DNA from: Pseudomonas kilonensis
Lineage (GTDB): Bacteria; Pseudomonadota; Gammaproteobacteria; Pseudomonadales; Pseudomonadaceae
NCBI RefSeq assembly: GCF_001269885.1
Contig: NZ_LHVH01000032.1
Span: 1-64,000, forward strand
Length of the DNA stretch: 64,000 nucleotides
Direction of reading: 5' to 3'
Position numbers and translations under genes: made by a program. Each line of letters starts with the position of its first letter. Position 1 is the first letter of the stretch. Below the pieces are notes generated by a model. The model saw only the letters and a list, made by a program, of their open reading frames with translations, was not told where the DNA came from and searched no databases. This document shows, in pieces, positions 52,723 to 61,628 of this stretch.

Positions 52723-55272
52723 TTAGCCCATCACCCCCATGACCTTGGCTTTTGCCACCGCCTGCGTACGCCGCTGGACGCCCAACTTGCTGTGGATTCG
52801 CCGCGAATGGGTTTTCACCGTGTGCAACGATATGAACAGTTTTTCGGCAATCTGTTGGTTTGAATGACCTTGCGCAATCAGCTCCAGGACTTCCAGTTCG
52901 CGATGACTGAGCAAGGTGTCCTCGGCGCTGGCAGGTAGCTCGACCGGCTCTGCCGATTGTGCCCCGCGCACCAGCTCGGGCTGGCGCAAGCGCAGCTCGC
53001 ACAAGGCTTGCTGGGCCCGCCAGCAAGTGACTCGCTTGAGCCCCTCTTGCAGGAGTGTCCGGGCCTGGGAACGATCGCCGGACAACCAGACAACCTCCGT
53101 CAATACCAGATGCAGTTCGGTTTCCAAGCTGTGCATTTCACTCTGCTGTGCCCGGTCGATCATGGCTTGCAGGCGCGCCTGCGGATCCTGTGCCCGTTGC
53201 AGGTAGACCTCGGCCAGCACCAGCAGGTATTCAAGCCGCGCAATCAACTCCAGGGTCGCGGGAGGTGCGTGCTTGGCCTGCGGTCCGTGAAAATGGCGCA
53301 GGACGCGGATCAAGGCCTCATGGGCCAGTTCCGCCCGCCCCTGTTGCAACCAGAACTGGCAACTGGTTTGCAACAACACGCCACGGTAGACGGTGTCGGG
53401 GATGTGCCGCTGCTGCATGATCCGCTCGGCATCGCGCAATTGCATGAAAGCCTCGCCATAGTCGCCCTGGTTGGCCGCCAGGCTGGCCTTGCCGAGAAAG
53501 CCATAGAGCACCTGTTTGTCCTGGCTGTGCAGGCCCGTTTCCAGGCCCGTTTGAAACTGCTCGGCGGCCCGTTCCTCGAAGCCCATGCGCAATGCCAGGC
53601 GCCCGCGCCGCAGGGCAATACGTCCCAACAACGGGGAAAAATCCTGGCCCGGTTTATCCAGCAGCGCCTGAACGGCGGCCAGCAGATGATCCGCTCGGTG
53701 AGGCGCGCCACGTTGTTCCAGGACTTGGGCGTGGTCCAGTTCCAGCAACCCTTCGAATACCAGCGAGCCTTGCGCACGCGCCAGGCACAGTGCCTGGCGG
53801 TTGATCCGATGCGCAGAAGCCAGTTCGCCTGCAAGCAGCGCCTGCTGCGTCAGCCCTCCCAGGCACAGCACCCTTTGGGCCCAGGCGTCGGGGTCCAGAC
53901 TGGCCTGGGCCTGGAGGAAATGCTCGCGCGCCAGTTCACCATCACCCGAGAGGTGCGACAACCAGCCCTGCAAGACCAGCCACCTGGCCAGCACCTGTCG
54001 CTGCCGGCAGGCCGAAGGCTGCGGCATGAACCGGGCCAGTTGCTCAATGCATGTCGATGCCGCGTCGAAGCGCCCGGCGAACAACAGCGCAGCGGTGACC
54101 AACCCCACCGATTGCGGCGTACCGAGGCTCAGCGCTTCGCCTTGTTGATCGTGCAAGCCCAGCAACAGCACCACGTTGCGGCGCTGCAAGACGTGCTCGA
54201 AGCTCAGATGCTGCAAGAAACTCACGGCAGTCTCGAACTCCTCGGCCAACATGGCTTGCTCGAACGCCATTTGCCAGTCCTGCTCGGCAGCAAACCACTG
54301 ACAGGCCCGTCGATGCCAGGAACGCCCCTGCGACCAGGGCTCTTCGCGCACCAGCCGGGCCAGGGCCGGGAAAATCTGCAACCAATCCGAGGTCTGTTCC
54401 CACGGCTCGATGAAACACCCCAGCTCCAGCAACAACGGCAGGCATTGCGCACCCACGGTGTCGCCGAACAGGTGTTCACACAACCGGGCATTGAAGCGCG
54501 GCAGATGCGCCAGCACACGCCAGGCCTGCGCCAGATCCGGGGTCAGGGTGCTGAACAGTTCGTACTCCAAGTAGTCGAGCAAGGTCCCCGGCCGTCCTGG
54601 CGTCGCCTGACTGCGCGCCCATTCGCAGCGCGAAAGCAAGGTGATGCGCACCCCGGCACACCAGCCACCGTTGCGCTGAATCACCTCGCGGGCGGTGCGG
54701 GCAGCCTGGGGGCCGGCCAGATGACGAAGCAGTGGCTGGATATCGTCAGGGGTGAAAAACAACGCCTGCGCATCAAACTCGTGCAGCTCGTCATCAAGCA
54801 ACAGCCGCGGCCAGTTGCAGTGGGGACGGCGGCGGCCATTCAACCACAGGTGCAACGCCGGACTGCTGGTGTTCAACAGACGGTCGAGCAACTGGTCCAG
54901 TTCGGGATTCGGCGCCCGGCAGTAATCATCCAGGAACAACCATGTGGGGGTTTGCAAACGCGCCAGGTGGGCCAGCAGTCCCGCTTCGTCCTGCAGGGGC
55001 AGCCCGAGGGTCTGCGCCAGCTGCTCGCACATTTGCGCCGCGCTCAACGCCGCGCCCCCCAGTGGCAACCAATGCAGTCGACAGTCGCTGGGGGCCTGCA
55101 GGAAGCACTCGGCGAACAACGCACTCTTGCCACTGCCCGGGGGCGCGCAGAGCAGTTTTACCCGCGCTTCGGACGTCAGCAGCGGCTCGCTCAGGGACCG
55201 CCGCGGCAGATGCGTCGAGGACAGGCGCGGCAGCAATCCTGGACGGTCCGGACACGGAGTCATGGCGGTCAT
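52723..55272 (-). CDS. MalT-type LuxR regulator (STAND ATPase)
   Basis: An 849-residue regulator: N-terminal ATPase (Walker A CAPPGSGKS, about 41-49; Walker-B-like WLFLDDYCRA), a helical TPR-like middle (about 330-760) and a C-terminal LuxR HTH (about 785-845; LSHRELEVLELIAQGHSNQQIAEKLFISLHTVKTHSRRIHSKL). It has the MalT/AcoK-like domain plan. Adjacent, same-strand to DUF1329 and DUF1302 genes; a terminator separates them. An ATG three codons in (55263) is an alternative start. Confidence 0.9.
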   Translation of the reverse strand: MTAMTPCPDRPGLLPRLSSTHLPRRSLSEPLLTSEARVKLLCAPPGSGKSALFAECFLQAPSDCRLHWLPLGGAALSAAQMCEQLAQTLGLPLQDEAGLLAHLARLQTPTWLFLDDYCRAPNPELDQLLDRLLNTSSPALHLWLNGRRRPHCNWPRLLLDDELHEFDAQALFFTPDDIQPLLRHLAGPQAARTAREVIQRNGGWCAGVRITLLSRCEWARSQATPGRPGTLLDYLEYELFSTLTPDLAQAWRVLAHLPRFNARLCEHLFGDTVGAQCLPLLLELGCFIEPWEQTSDWLQIFPALARLVREEPWSQGRSWHRRACQWFAAEQDWQMAFEQAMLAEEFETAVSFLQHLSFEHVLQRRNVVLLLGLHDQQGEALSLGTPQSVGLVTAALLFAGRFDAASTCIEQLARFMPQPSACRQRQVLARWLVLQGWLSHLSGDGELAREHFLQAQASLDPDAWAQRVLCLGGLTQQALLAGELASAHRINRQALCLARAQGSLVFEGLLELDHAQVLEQRGAPHRADHLLAAVQALLDKPGQDFSPLLGRIALRRGRLALRMGFEERAAEQFQTGLETGLHSQDKQVLYGFLGKASLAANQGDYGEAFMQLRDAERIMQQRHIPDTVYRGVLLQTSCQFWLQQGRAELAHEALIRVLRHFHGPQAKHAPPATLELIARLEYLLVLAEVYLQRAQDPQARLQAMIDRAQQSEMHSLETELHLVLTEVVWLSGDRSQARTLLQEGLKRVTCWRAQQALCELRLRQPELVRGAQSAEPVELPASAEDTLLSHRELEVLELIAQGHSNQQIAEKLFISLHTVKTHSRRIHSKLGVQRRTQAVAKAKVMGVMG

Positions 55273-55361
55273 GGGGGAAGATCCTGTTTATTGTTATCTC
55301 ACCACCCTAGTCCTGTGTCGCCGAGCTTTGGAGAAGTATTCAGCGCGCTGATTGGCGCCCA

Positions 55362-55395
55362 TAAAAAAACGACCGGCAGGAGCGCTGCCGGTCGA
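55362..55395 (-). terminator. terminator of the DUF1302-DUF1329 operon
   Basis: On the minus strand CGACCGGCAGCG-CTC-CTGCCGGTCG then seven T, between the DUF1329 gene and the LuxR gene. Confidence 0.85.
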
Positions 55396-55440
55396 TCACG
55401 ATGATCAAGTCAGACACAACCTTGTGGGGAAAGGATTCAC

Positions 55441-55530
55441 TGTGGGAGCAAGGCTTGCCCGCGATAGCCTCACCGCGGTCCAAAAGCTGAACCGCGTTAT
55501 CGTTCATCGCGGGCAAGCCTTGCTCCCACA
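55441..55530. repeat. REPIN
   Basis: TGTGGGAGCAAGGCTTGCCC and ATCGCGGGCAAGCCTTGCTC facing each other. Confidence 0.85.
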
Positions 55531-55571
55531 GATAAATCCCTTCGCCACAGTTATCTTTCCAACAGTCAGGG

Positions 55572-56939
55572 TTACCGAACCCCCTCCGAACGCAGCGCCG
55601 CCGGCGTGTAGTCGGCTGCCTTGGCTTCGAAACCATATTGGTAGCTGTGTTTCTCTTCGTTCTTCATCCCCAGCGCGATGTAGCGGCCGGCGATGATGTC
55701 GTAGAGCGCCTCGAGGGTGTAGCCCGGGTTCTGATGGTCGTAGTAGAACTGGGCATGACCTTCGGCCACCCGCCACAGTTGGCCGCGACCGTCGTAGTGA
55801 TCCACCAGCGCCGCCTGCCAGCTGTCCTCGTCGAAGTACATGTGGCGCTTGGCATAGATGTGCCGTTCGCTGGGCTTGACCGTACCTTCCACTTCCCAGA
55901 CGCGGTGCAACTCATAACGGGTCAGGTCCTGGTTGATGTGGCCGGCCTTGATCACATCGTCGTACTTGAGGCTTGGCGAATCGAGCTTGTAGCTGTTGTA
56001 CGGGATGTACATTTCCTTCTTGCCGATCAGCTTCCAGTCGTAACGGTCCGGCGCGCCGGAAAACAGGTCGAAGTTGTCGGAGGTGCGCAACCCGTCGGCG
56101 GCGGTGCCCGGGCCGTCGTAGGCTACTTGCGGGGCGCGACGCACACGGCGTTGGCCGGCGTTGTAGATCCAGGCCAGGCGCGGTTCCTTCACTTGGTCGA
56201 GGGTCTCATGCACCAGCAGCACGTTACCGGCCAGGCGCGCCGGGGCAGTGACCGACTGCTTGAAATAGGTCAGCACGTTGCTGGCCTTTTCCGGGTCGGC
56301 ATCCTTGATCAGGAACGGCACGGCGATTTCTTCTTCGAAGCGGATCGGCGTGAAGCTGCCATTGGTTTGCGGCGTGACCTGGGTGATGACCCGGCGCAGG
56401 TTGCCACCGTGATAACGGGTGACGTGGTTCCACAGCACTTCCACGCCGTTCTTCGGAATCGGAAAGGCGTAGTAGCGGTTGCCGGTGAAATTGGACAGGC
56501 CGTTACCGTCGTTGATGGACGTGACGTTGAGGGCGCTGCGCTTGGCCGACTCGTAGATTTCCGGCGGCAGGCCGACGCTGCGATGGGTCGGGTAGACCGG
56601 GATCTTGTAGGTTTGCGGGTAGCGCTTGAACATCGCGACCTGACCTTCGGACAGCTTGTCCTTGTACTTGTCCACGGTCGCGGCGGTGATGGTGAACAGC
56701 GGTTTTTCATTGGCGAACGGGTCAGCCAAAAAACCCTTGCTGTCCACGGCCCCGGCGTTTTTCGCAATGCCGCCGGTCCAGGCCGGAATCGAGCCGTCGG
56801 CATTGCCGGCTTTTTCCGCGCCCAACGGCGTCAGGCTGGTGCCCAGTTTGTTCGCTTCATCCGGCGAGACCGCCGCCATCACGTTCACGGCCAGCAGGCT
56901 CAAGGCCAGGGCACCGCATTGCAGGATCATCTTGCGCAT
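55572..56939 (-). CDS. DUF1329 protein (LolA-like, periplasmic)
   Basis: A 455-residue secreted protein with a signal peptide (MRKMILQCGALALSLLAVNVMAA) and the DUF1329 plan, related to lipid-binding LolA-fold proteins. Typical segments: LTPLGAEKAGNADGSIPAWTGG near the start and MYIPYNSYKLDSP. It follows the DUF1302 gene by 22 bases. The pair recurs next to esterase/lipid genes in Pseudomonas; a direct function is not established. Confidence 0.85.
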   Translation of the reverse strand: MRKMILQCGALALSLLAVNVMAAVSPDEANKLGTSLTPLGAEKAGNADGSIPAWTGGIAKNAGAVDSKGFLADPFANEKPLFTITAATVDKYKDKLSEGQVAMFKRYPQTYKIPVYPTHRSVGLPPEIYESAKRSALNVTSINDGNGLSNFTGNRYYAFPIPKNGVEVLWNHVTRYHGGNLRRVITQVTPQTNGSFTPIRFEEEIAVPFLIKDADPEKASNVLTYFKQSVTAPARLAGNVLLVHETLDQVKEPRLAWIYNAGQRRVRRAPQVAYDGPGTAADGLRTSDNFDLFSGAPDRYDWKLIGKKEMYIPYNSYKLDSPSLKYDDVIKAGHINQDLTRYELHRVWEVEGTVKPSERHIYAKRHMYFDEDSWQAALVDHYDGRGQLWRVAEGHAQFYYDHQNPGYTLEALYDIIAGRYIALGMKNEEKHSYQYGFEAKAADYTPAALRSEGVR

Positions 56940-56961
56940 TGGGTTTTCCTTGTCAGCCAGA

Positions 56962-58770
56962 TCAGAAGTTCACGCCGAAGCTCAACGCGAGAAAGTCGCG
57001 GTCTTCGAGAACGTTGTAATCGCCGCCAAAAAAGTCGGTGTAGCTGAGGCTGGCGGTGTAGGTGTTGCGGTAATCGGCATCGACACCGAGGCTGACGGCC
57101 TTGGCGCCTTCGTTGAACAGGCCGTTGGGGCCATAGCCGGCCACGTCATGGGACCAGGACACGTTGGGCTTGAAGTTCACCCCGCCGATCACGTTGGAAT
57201 AATCGAGAATCGCCCGGGCGCGATAACCCCAGGACGTTGAGGTGACGAAGCCATCGGTGTCGCCATTGAACCCGTACTGGCCGTAGACCGAATCGCGGCC
57301 GTAACGCAGCTTGTCCTTCGATTCCAAACCGCCGACGTGCACCACCGCCGCCTCGCCGACCAGGGTCAGGCGATCGGCGCCCAGTACCTGATCGAAGAAG
57401 TGCGTCAGGGTGCTCTGGACCTGGGTGATTTCCTTGCGGCGGTAGCCGGTGTTGTCCGCCCCGGCCGAGGTCGCGATGGGTGAAGCCGCGCCACCGGCAA
57501 TCGGGTTAAGCAGCGCCAGGGTCAGGTCGTTGGTATTGACCTGCACCGGTGCGTTGGGGCGGTAGCTGACTTCGCCGGTCCACGCGGTACCGGTGGGCAA
57601 CGTCGTGGAGAAACTGGCGCCGTACAGGCGAATGTCCTCGGGGTACTCGAGGTAGTACTGACCGCGTCCCAGCATCACGCTTTGCGCCAGGCCCGCACCG
57701 CTGCCGGGGGCAAGTCCTTCGGCAATCGGGATCATACCCCCTGGCCCCAGGTTCCCAAGCACGGCCAGCGTAGAGGCGTCTGCCGTGGTGGTGCCGACGG
57801 TAGGTGTACGGCTGTGATAGTTCATGAAGTACAGGCCGTACTCGGTGTCATCACCGAGCCAGCGCAACGCCGTGCCCCACTGGCCGGAATCACGGGCGTC
57901 ACGGTCGCCGCTGCGAGCAATGACAACGCCTTCGTCATTCACCTCAATGCCCTGGCCAAAGGCCTGAGTCAATGGCACGAACGGCGCAATCGCCGGGCTG
58001 CCCACGGTGTAGCCACTGGTGCAACCATCGGCCACCACGTCATTGCCGAAGAACGTACCGCAGTTATCAACAACCGTCTGGTCCCACTCCAGTTGGTAGA
58101 ACCCTTCGATGGTCAGCTTGTCAGTCAAACCCTGGGAGGCGAACAGCATGTTCACCGGGATCAGGCCTTCCTTGATCTCCGCACCGGGGCGACGGAACGC
58201 GGACACGTCCACCGGGTTGATGCTGTTGATGGAGTTGCCGATGAAGGTACTTTCCCCCCAACTGACCACCTGCTTACCGGCGCGCACAGTGCCCGGCAAA
58301 TCGGCGATGGAATAGTTGTGATAGACGAAGGCATCGAGAATCTGCGCCCCCGAGGACTTGGCGCCTTCCTTGCGATTGCTGTCGCTGATGTCCTTGAACG
58401 GACGGCTCTCGTCCTTGAGTTCGAAGTCATACCAGTACTTGCCGCGCACGAACACGCCGGTATCGCCGTACTTGAGTTCGAGGTCGTGCAGGCCCTTGAA
58501 GATTTTGGAAAAGGTCTCGCCTTTCTTGAAGTTCTGCCGCCCATCGTCACCGGTGGAGGACTGGCCCGTACCGCCGTTGACCGTGCCGATCAGGTCCTTG
58601 TCCGCGTCGCGCATGCCCCAGCTCGCGCCCACGGACAGCGACGAATCGAACTGACCCTCGATCTCGCCAATGTTGAATGAAACGGCCTGCGCCTGGGCAC
58701 AGCAACCCAAGGCCACCGCAACGGCCAGCGCCTGCGGCTTGAAGATGGCGCGCATTGTTATTGTTGTCAT
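56962..58770 (-). CDS. DUF1302 outer-membrane beta-barrel protein
   Basis: A 602-residue protein with a signal peptide (to about AQAQA, residue 29), beta-rich repeats throughout (GVFVRGKYWYDFELKD, DLTLALLNPIAGG, AILDYSNVIGG) and a C-terminal Phe (LSFGVNF), as in outer-membrane barrels inserted by BamA. GGGGAAGA precedes the ATG. First gene of the DUF1302-DUF1329 pair, which may move a hydrophobic compound across the outer membrane. Confidence 0.85.
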   Translation of the reverse strand: MTTITMRAIFKPQALAVAVALGCCAQAQAVSFNIGEIEGQFDSSLSVGASWGMRDADKDLIGTVNGGTGQSSTGDDGRQNFKKGETFSKIFKGLHDLELKYGDTGVFVRGKYWYDFELKDESRPFKDISDSNRKEGAKSSGAQILDAFVYHNYSIADLPGTVRAGKQVVSWGESTFIGNSINSINPVDVSAFRRPGAEIKEGLIPVNMLFASQGLTDKLTIEGFYQLEWDQTVVDNCGTFFGNDVVADGCTSGYTVGSPAIAPFVPLTQAFGQGIEVNDEGVVIARSGDRDARDSGQWGTALRWLGDDTEYGLYFMNYHSRTPTVGTTTADASTLAVLGNLGPGGMIPIAEGLAPGSGAGLAQSVMLGRGQYYLEYPEDIRLYGASFSTTLPTGTAWTGEVSYRPNAPVQVNTNDLTLALLNPIAGGAASPIATSAGADNTGYRRKEITQVQSTLTHFFDQVLGADRLTLVGEAAVVHVGGLESKDKLRYGRDSVYGQYGFNGDTDGFVTSTSWGYRARAILDYSNVIGGVNFKPNVSWSHDVAGYGPNGLFNEGAKAVSLGVDADYRNTYTASLSYTDFFGGDYNVLEDRDFLALSFGVNF

Positions 58771-59177
58771 GCGTCTTCCCCGGTGAGTGACAGAAGCTTC
58801 ACCCTACTGCCGCACGCCATGGGCGATAAGCGCACCAAGGAGGTATTCGCGCTGTACCTAAAAAGGATTACAGCCCATGCGGCCCGGGCCTTTGCGCCGT
58901 GCATGGATGGACTGGATGATGGGCCATCAGCGCCGCGCATACTCATGCCCAGCCTTCGACTGTTACGCGCCCTGCAACGGTGCATGTCCGGATCCGGGCT
59001 GTTTCCCGCAAGGCCCGATGCCTATGCTGACCGGGCTTTCAGGGCAACGGGCCTGCAAGCACAAGCCTCATGGCATCCCTCATGCCTGGCACACCGTCTT
59101 CGGATGGATTGGCGTATCGGTCCATCATCCCGTGTTTACCGACGTTGGTTTGTAGCTCCTTTGCAACGTCACGCTTA
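58771..59177. other. non-coding gap upstream of the DUF1302 gene
   Basis: Contains the DUF1302 promoter at its left end. A 131-codon plus-strand frame (58783-59178) ends exactly at the terminator but has an unconvincing, Arg/Leu-rich sequence and no good start site; it is not called a gene. A small RNA ending at the terminator is possible. Confidence 0.35.
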
Positions 59178-59207
59178 GGCCGCTGCTTTTTGCAGCGGCC
59201 TTTTTTA
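59178..59207 (+). terminator. orphan rho-independent terminator
   Basis: GGCCGCTGC-TTTTT-GCAGCGGCC then TTTTTT, acting on the plus strand. No plus-strand gene was recognised upstream. Confidence 0.8.
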
Positions 59208-59451
59208 TGCGGACAAAAACAGTGCGCCTGGCATTCGGGGATGAGCAGTTGGGGGAATCGACGCAACCTGAACGAGACTTCGACCGCATTGAAATCGTCG
59301 ACCTCGTCACTGATTCCCAAGGGCACTTCCGCCCGGCGAGATATGACGGTGTGATGGGTATCGAGACCGTCGAGTCCCGGCGGCCCTGGCGAAAGTATTG
59401 TCCATGAGCACGGTTGCCGCGGCTGACGGCAACCGACCCGGGCAGTGAGGT

Positions 59452-60363
59452 CTAGATGGCGTGGCGTTGCAGGTTCGCCATCATTTCTTTCAAGGCTTCC
59501 AGATTGTCGTTCGGGTGTACCGCGTTCTCGAAGTCGCAGATCTGCTGCCAATGGGCGGCGACGTCTTCGGGTGAAAAGCCTTTGCGCGGATCAAAGCCCG
59601 CCCCCAGGCTGCGCTCCCAGCGCACCTTGCCCATCCAGCCGCCGCCCACTTCGAACAGGCCGGAGGTTTCCTGGCAATTCTCACTGGCCAGGTACACCAC
59701 CAGCGGGCTGACGAGTTCGGGCTTGAGTTGTTCGAACACCTGCGGCGGGATCAGGCCTTCGGTCATGCGCGTGCCGCCGGTGGGGGCGATGGCATTGACC
59801 AGGATGTTGTTCTTGCGGCCTTCGATAGCCAGGGTCCGAGTCAAACCATAGAGGCCGAGCTTGGCCATGCCGTAGTTGGATTGGCCGAAGTTGCCGTAGA
59901 TGCCCGAGGTGGAAGCCGTGAAAATCACCCGCCCGTAGTTTTGCTCACGCAAGTGCGGCCACGCGGCCCGGGTGACCTTGTAGGCGCCCTCGACGTGGAC
60001 GCGGTAGACCAGGTCCCAATCGGCGTCGTCCATTTTGTGGAACGTCTTGTCCCGCAGGATCCCGGCGTTGTTGACCACCACATCGACGCGACCGAACGCG
60101 TCGAGGGCGTTTTGTACCAGCTTGTCGCCATCGGTCACCGAGTCGTGGTTGGCCTCGGCGATGCCGCCCGCCTCGCGGATTTCGGCAACCACCCGGTCTG
60201 CTGCCGAGGCATTGGCCCCTTCCCCTTGCGCCGAGCCGCCCAGGTCGTTGACCAGCACTTTCGCGCCTTGTTTGGCGAACAGCAACGCATGGGCGCGTCC
60301 CAGGCCACCGCCGGCCCCCGTGACGATCACGACTTTATCTTCGAAGCGCACAGACTCACTCAT
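59452..60363 (-). CDS. SDR dehydrogenase, MFE-2-type (3R)-hydroxyacyl-CoA dehydrogenase-like
   Basis: The 303-residue product resembles the N-terminal dehydrogenase domain of eukaryotic peroxisomal MFE-2/HSD17B4 over its whole length: VTGAGGGLGRAHALLFAKQGAKVLVNDLGG (NAD motif), NNAGILRD, catalytic Ser/Tyr/Lys in TASTSGIYGNFGQSNYGMAKLG, GLFEVGGGWMGKVRWERSLGA and ICDFENA. It therefore probably oxidises 3R-hydroxyacyl-CoA or a related substrate. The start is at the ATG giving MSESVRFEDKVV. It lies on the same strand as the DUF1302/1329 genes, separated by 681 bases. Confidence 0.87.
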   Translation of the reverse strand: MSESVRFEDKVVIVTGAGGGLGRAHALLFAKQGAKVLVNDLGGSAQGEGANASAADRVVAEIREAGGIAEANHDSVTDGDKLVQNALDAFGRVDVVVNNAGILRDKTFHKMDDADWDLVYRVHVEGAYKVTRAAWPHLREQNYGRVIFTASTSGIYGNFGQSNYGMAKLGLYGLTRTLAIEGRKNNILVNAIAPTGGTRMTEGLIPPQVFEQLKPELVSPLVVYLASENCQETSGLFEVGGGWMGKVRWERSLGAGFDPRKGFSPEDVAAHWQQICDFENAVHPNDNLEALKEMMANLQRHAI

Positions 60364-60725
60364 GGCAGAACTCCAGCAGGCGGACAGGACAATGGGCACG
60401 AGTGTCCGGCACAAATCTGCCGGTCACAATCAACACGGTTGCAAGTGAATAGTGACCGATAAGGTGAGGGGATGATGCAGGCCCAGGCCACGGCGGCATA
60501 TTCGATTTTCCTGCTGGCAGAGGCACCGCTATCGCGAGCAGGCTCGCTCCCACAAGGGATTTGCAGTGGAATGCAATCTCGTAAACACCCGAAAAACTGT
60601 GGGAGCGGGCTTGCTCGCGAAAGCGGTCTTTCAGTCAGGATAGATGCTGGATGTGCTGACGCCTTCGCGAGCAAGCCCGCTCCCACACAAACCCGCTCCC
60701 ACAGGTCTGCTGCAATGCCAAGTCG
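60364..60725. repeat. REP-rich gap (three or four REP units)
   Basis: REP at 60531-60554 (-), then a pair at 60598-60622 (+) and 60661-60687 (-) with a further decayed repeat of CCCGCTCCCACA to 60704. No reading frame looks real. Confidence 0.8.
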
Positions 60726-61628
60726 TCAGGAACAGGCCATTTGTCTGTGCGGTGCGGCGATGGCTTCGCGAAACGCCAGGTAATGCTTGAGCACCTGCAC
60801 GGGTGCCTCGATGTGCGGGTAATGACCGATGTCGGGCAGCAACACCGTGTCAGGGTTTGGGATCAGGGCCTCGTAGCGCGCCACCATGTGTTCACCGGAA
60901 ATCGGGTCGAGCGCGCCGTCGATCACCCGCAACGGCACGTCGCCGCGCTGCATCGCCTGCACCCAGCGATCACGCTGCACACGGCGTTCGGGAATATAGG
61001 CGATGAGCTTGTGCATGATCCTCGGACCGTGATGGGCTTGCACCAGGCTCCAGAAATCATCCAACTCGCTTTCAGTGGGGGTGGTCCTGGGGCCGAAAAT
61101 CTGCCGAAAGCTGCTGACCAGGCTTTCCCGGGAGAACGCCCGCCCCAACAGCCACCCCAGCGGACTGAGCAAGAGTTTCTGGGCCCAGACCGGGCGGTGG
61201 GTTTCCGGGAACAGGCCGCCATTGAGAAAGACACAACTGGCGAGGTGGATGCGCGCTTCGTAATGCCGTGCGAGCAGCTCCTGGGCCACGCTGTCGCCGT
61301 AATCGTGGGCCAACACATGCAGCGCGCCCCGCACATTCAGGTGCGCGAGCAAGGCCTGTTGCAGATCGGCTTGCTCCAGCAGGCTGTAGACGTGATCCGT
61401 CGGTTTGGCGGAGTCACCGAAACCGAGCATGTCACACGCGATCACCCGGTAGCGTTGCGCCAGCGGTTGCCACAGGTAATGCCAATCCCAGCTGGCGGTG
61501 GGAAAACCGTGGATCAGCAGCAGCGGCTCACCCTGCCCGGCCACCCAGTAACGAATGGCATGGCCACGGAACATGAAGATCTGGCTGCGCTGGCGCCAGA
61601 TACGCAGGGGAATCTGGGCCAGGGCCAT
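60726..61628 (-). CDS. alpha/beta hydrolase of the MEST/epoxide hydrolase-like type
   Basis: The 300-residue product has an Asp-type nucleophile elbow (LAHDYGDSVAQELL), like haloalkane dehalogenases and epoxide hydrolases, and shares blocks such as LNGGLFPETHRP and SESELDDFW with the mammalian protein MEST/PEG1. The oxyanion segment is HGFPTASWDW. The final His lies in DIGHYPHIEAP. ATGA overlap with the upstream aldolase shows translational coupling. Substrate unknown. Confidence 0.85.
   Translation of the reverse strand: MALAQIPLRIWRQRSQIFMFRGHAIRYWVAGQGEPLLLIHGFPTASWDWHYLWQPLAQRYRVIACDMLGFGDSAKPTDHVYSLLEQADLQQALLAHLNVRGALHVLAHDYGDSVAQELLARHYEARIHLASCVFLNGGLFPETHRPVWAQKLLLSPLGWLLGRAFSRESLVSSFRQIFGPRTTPTESELDDFWSLVQAHHGPRIMHKLIAYIPERRVQRDRWVQAMQRGDVPLRVIDGALDPISGEHMVARYEALIPNPDTVLLPDIGHYPHIEAPVQVLKHYLAFREAIAAPHRQMACS

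Noticed and set aside
52957..55404. An 815-codon plus-strand frame opposite the LuxR gene
   Set aside because: Gln/Arg-rich composition and full overlap with a well-supported regulator; a shadow frame.
58783..59178. A 131-codon plus-strand frame ending at the orphan terminator
   Set aside because: Arg/Leu-rich with no good start site; it could be chance, so only the terminator is annotated.
59207..59407. A 66-codon plus-strand frame after the orphan terminator
   Set aside because: It begins inside the terminator tail, has no ribosome site and no family features.
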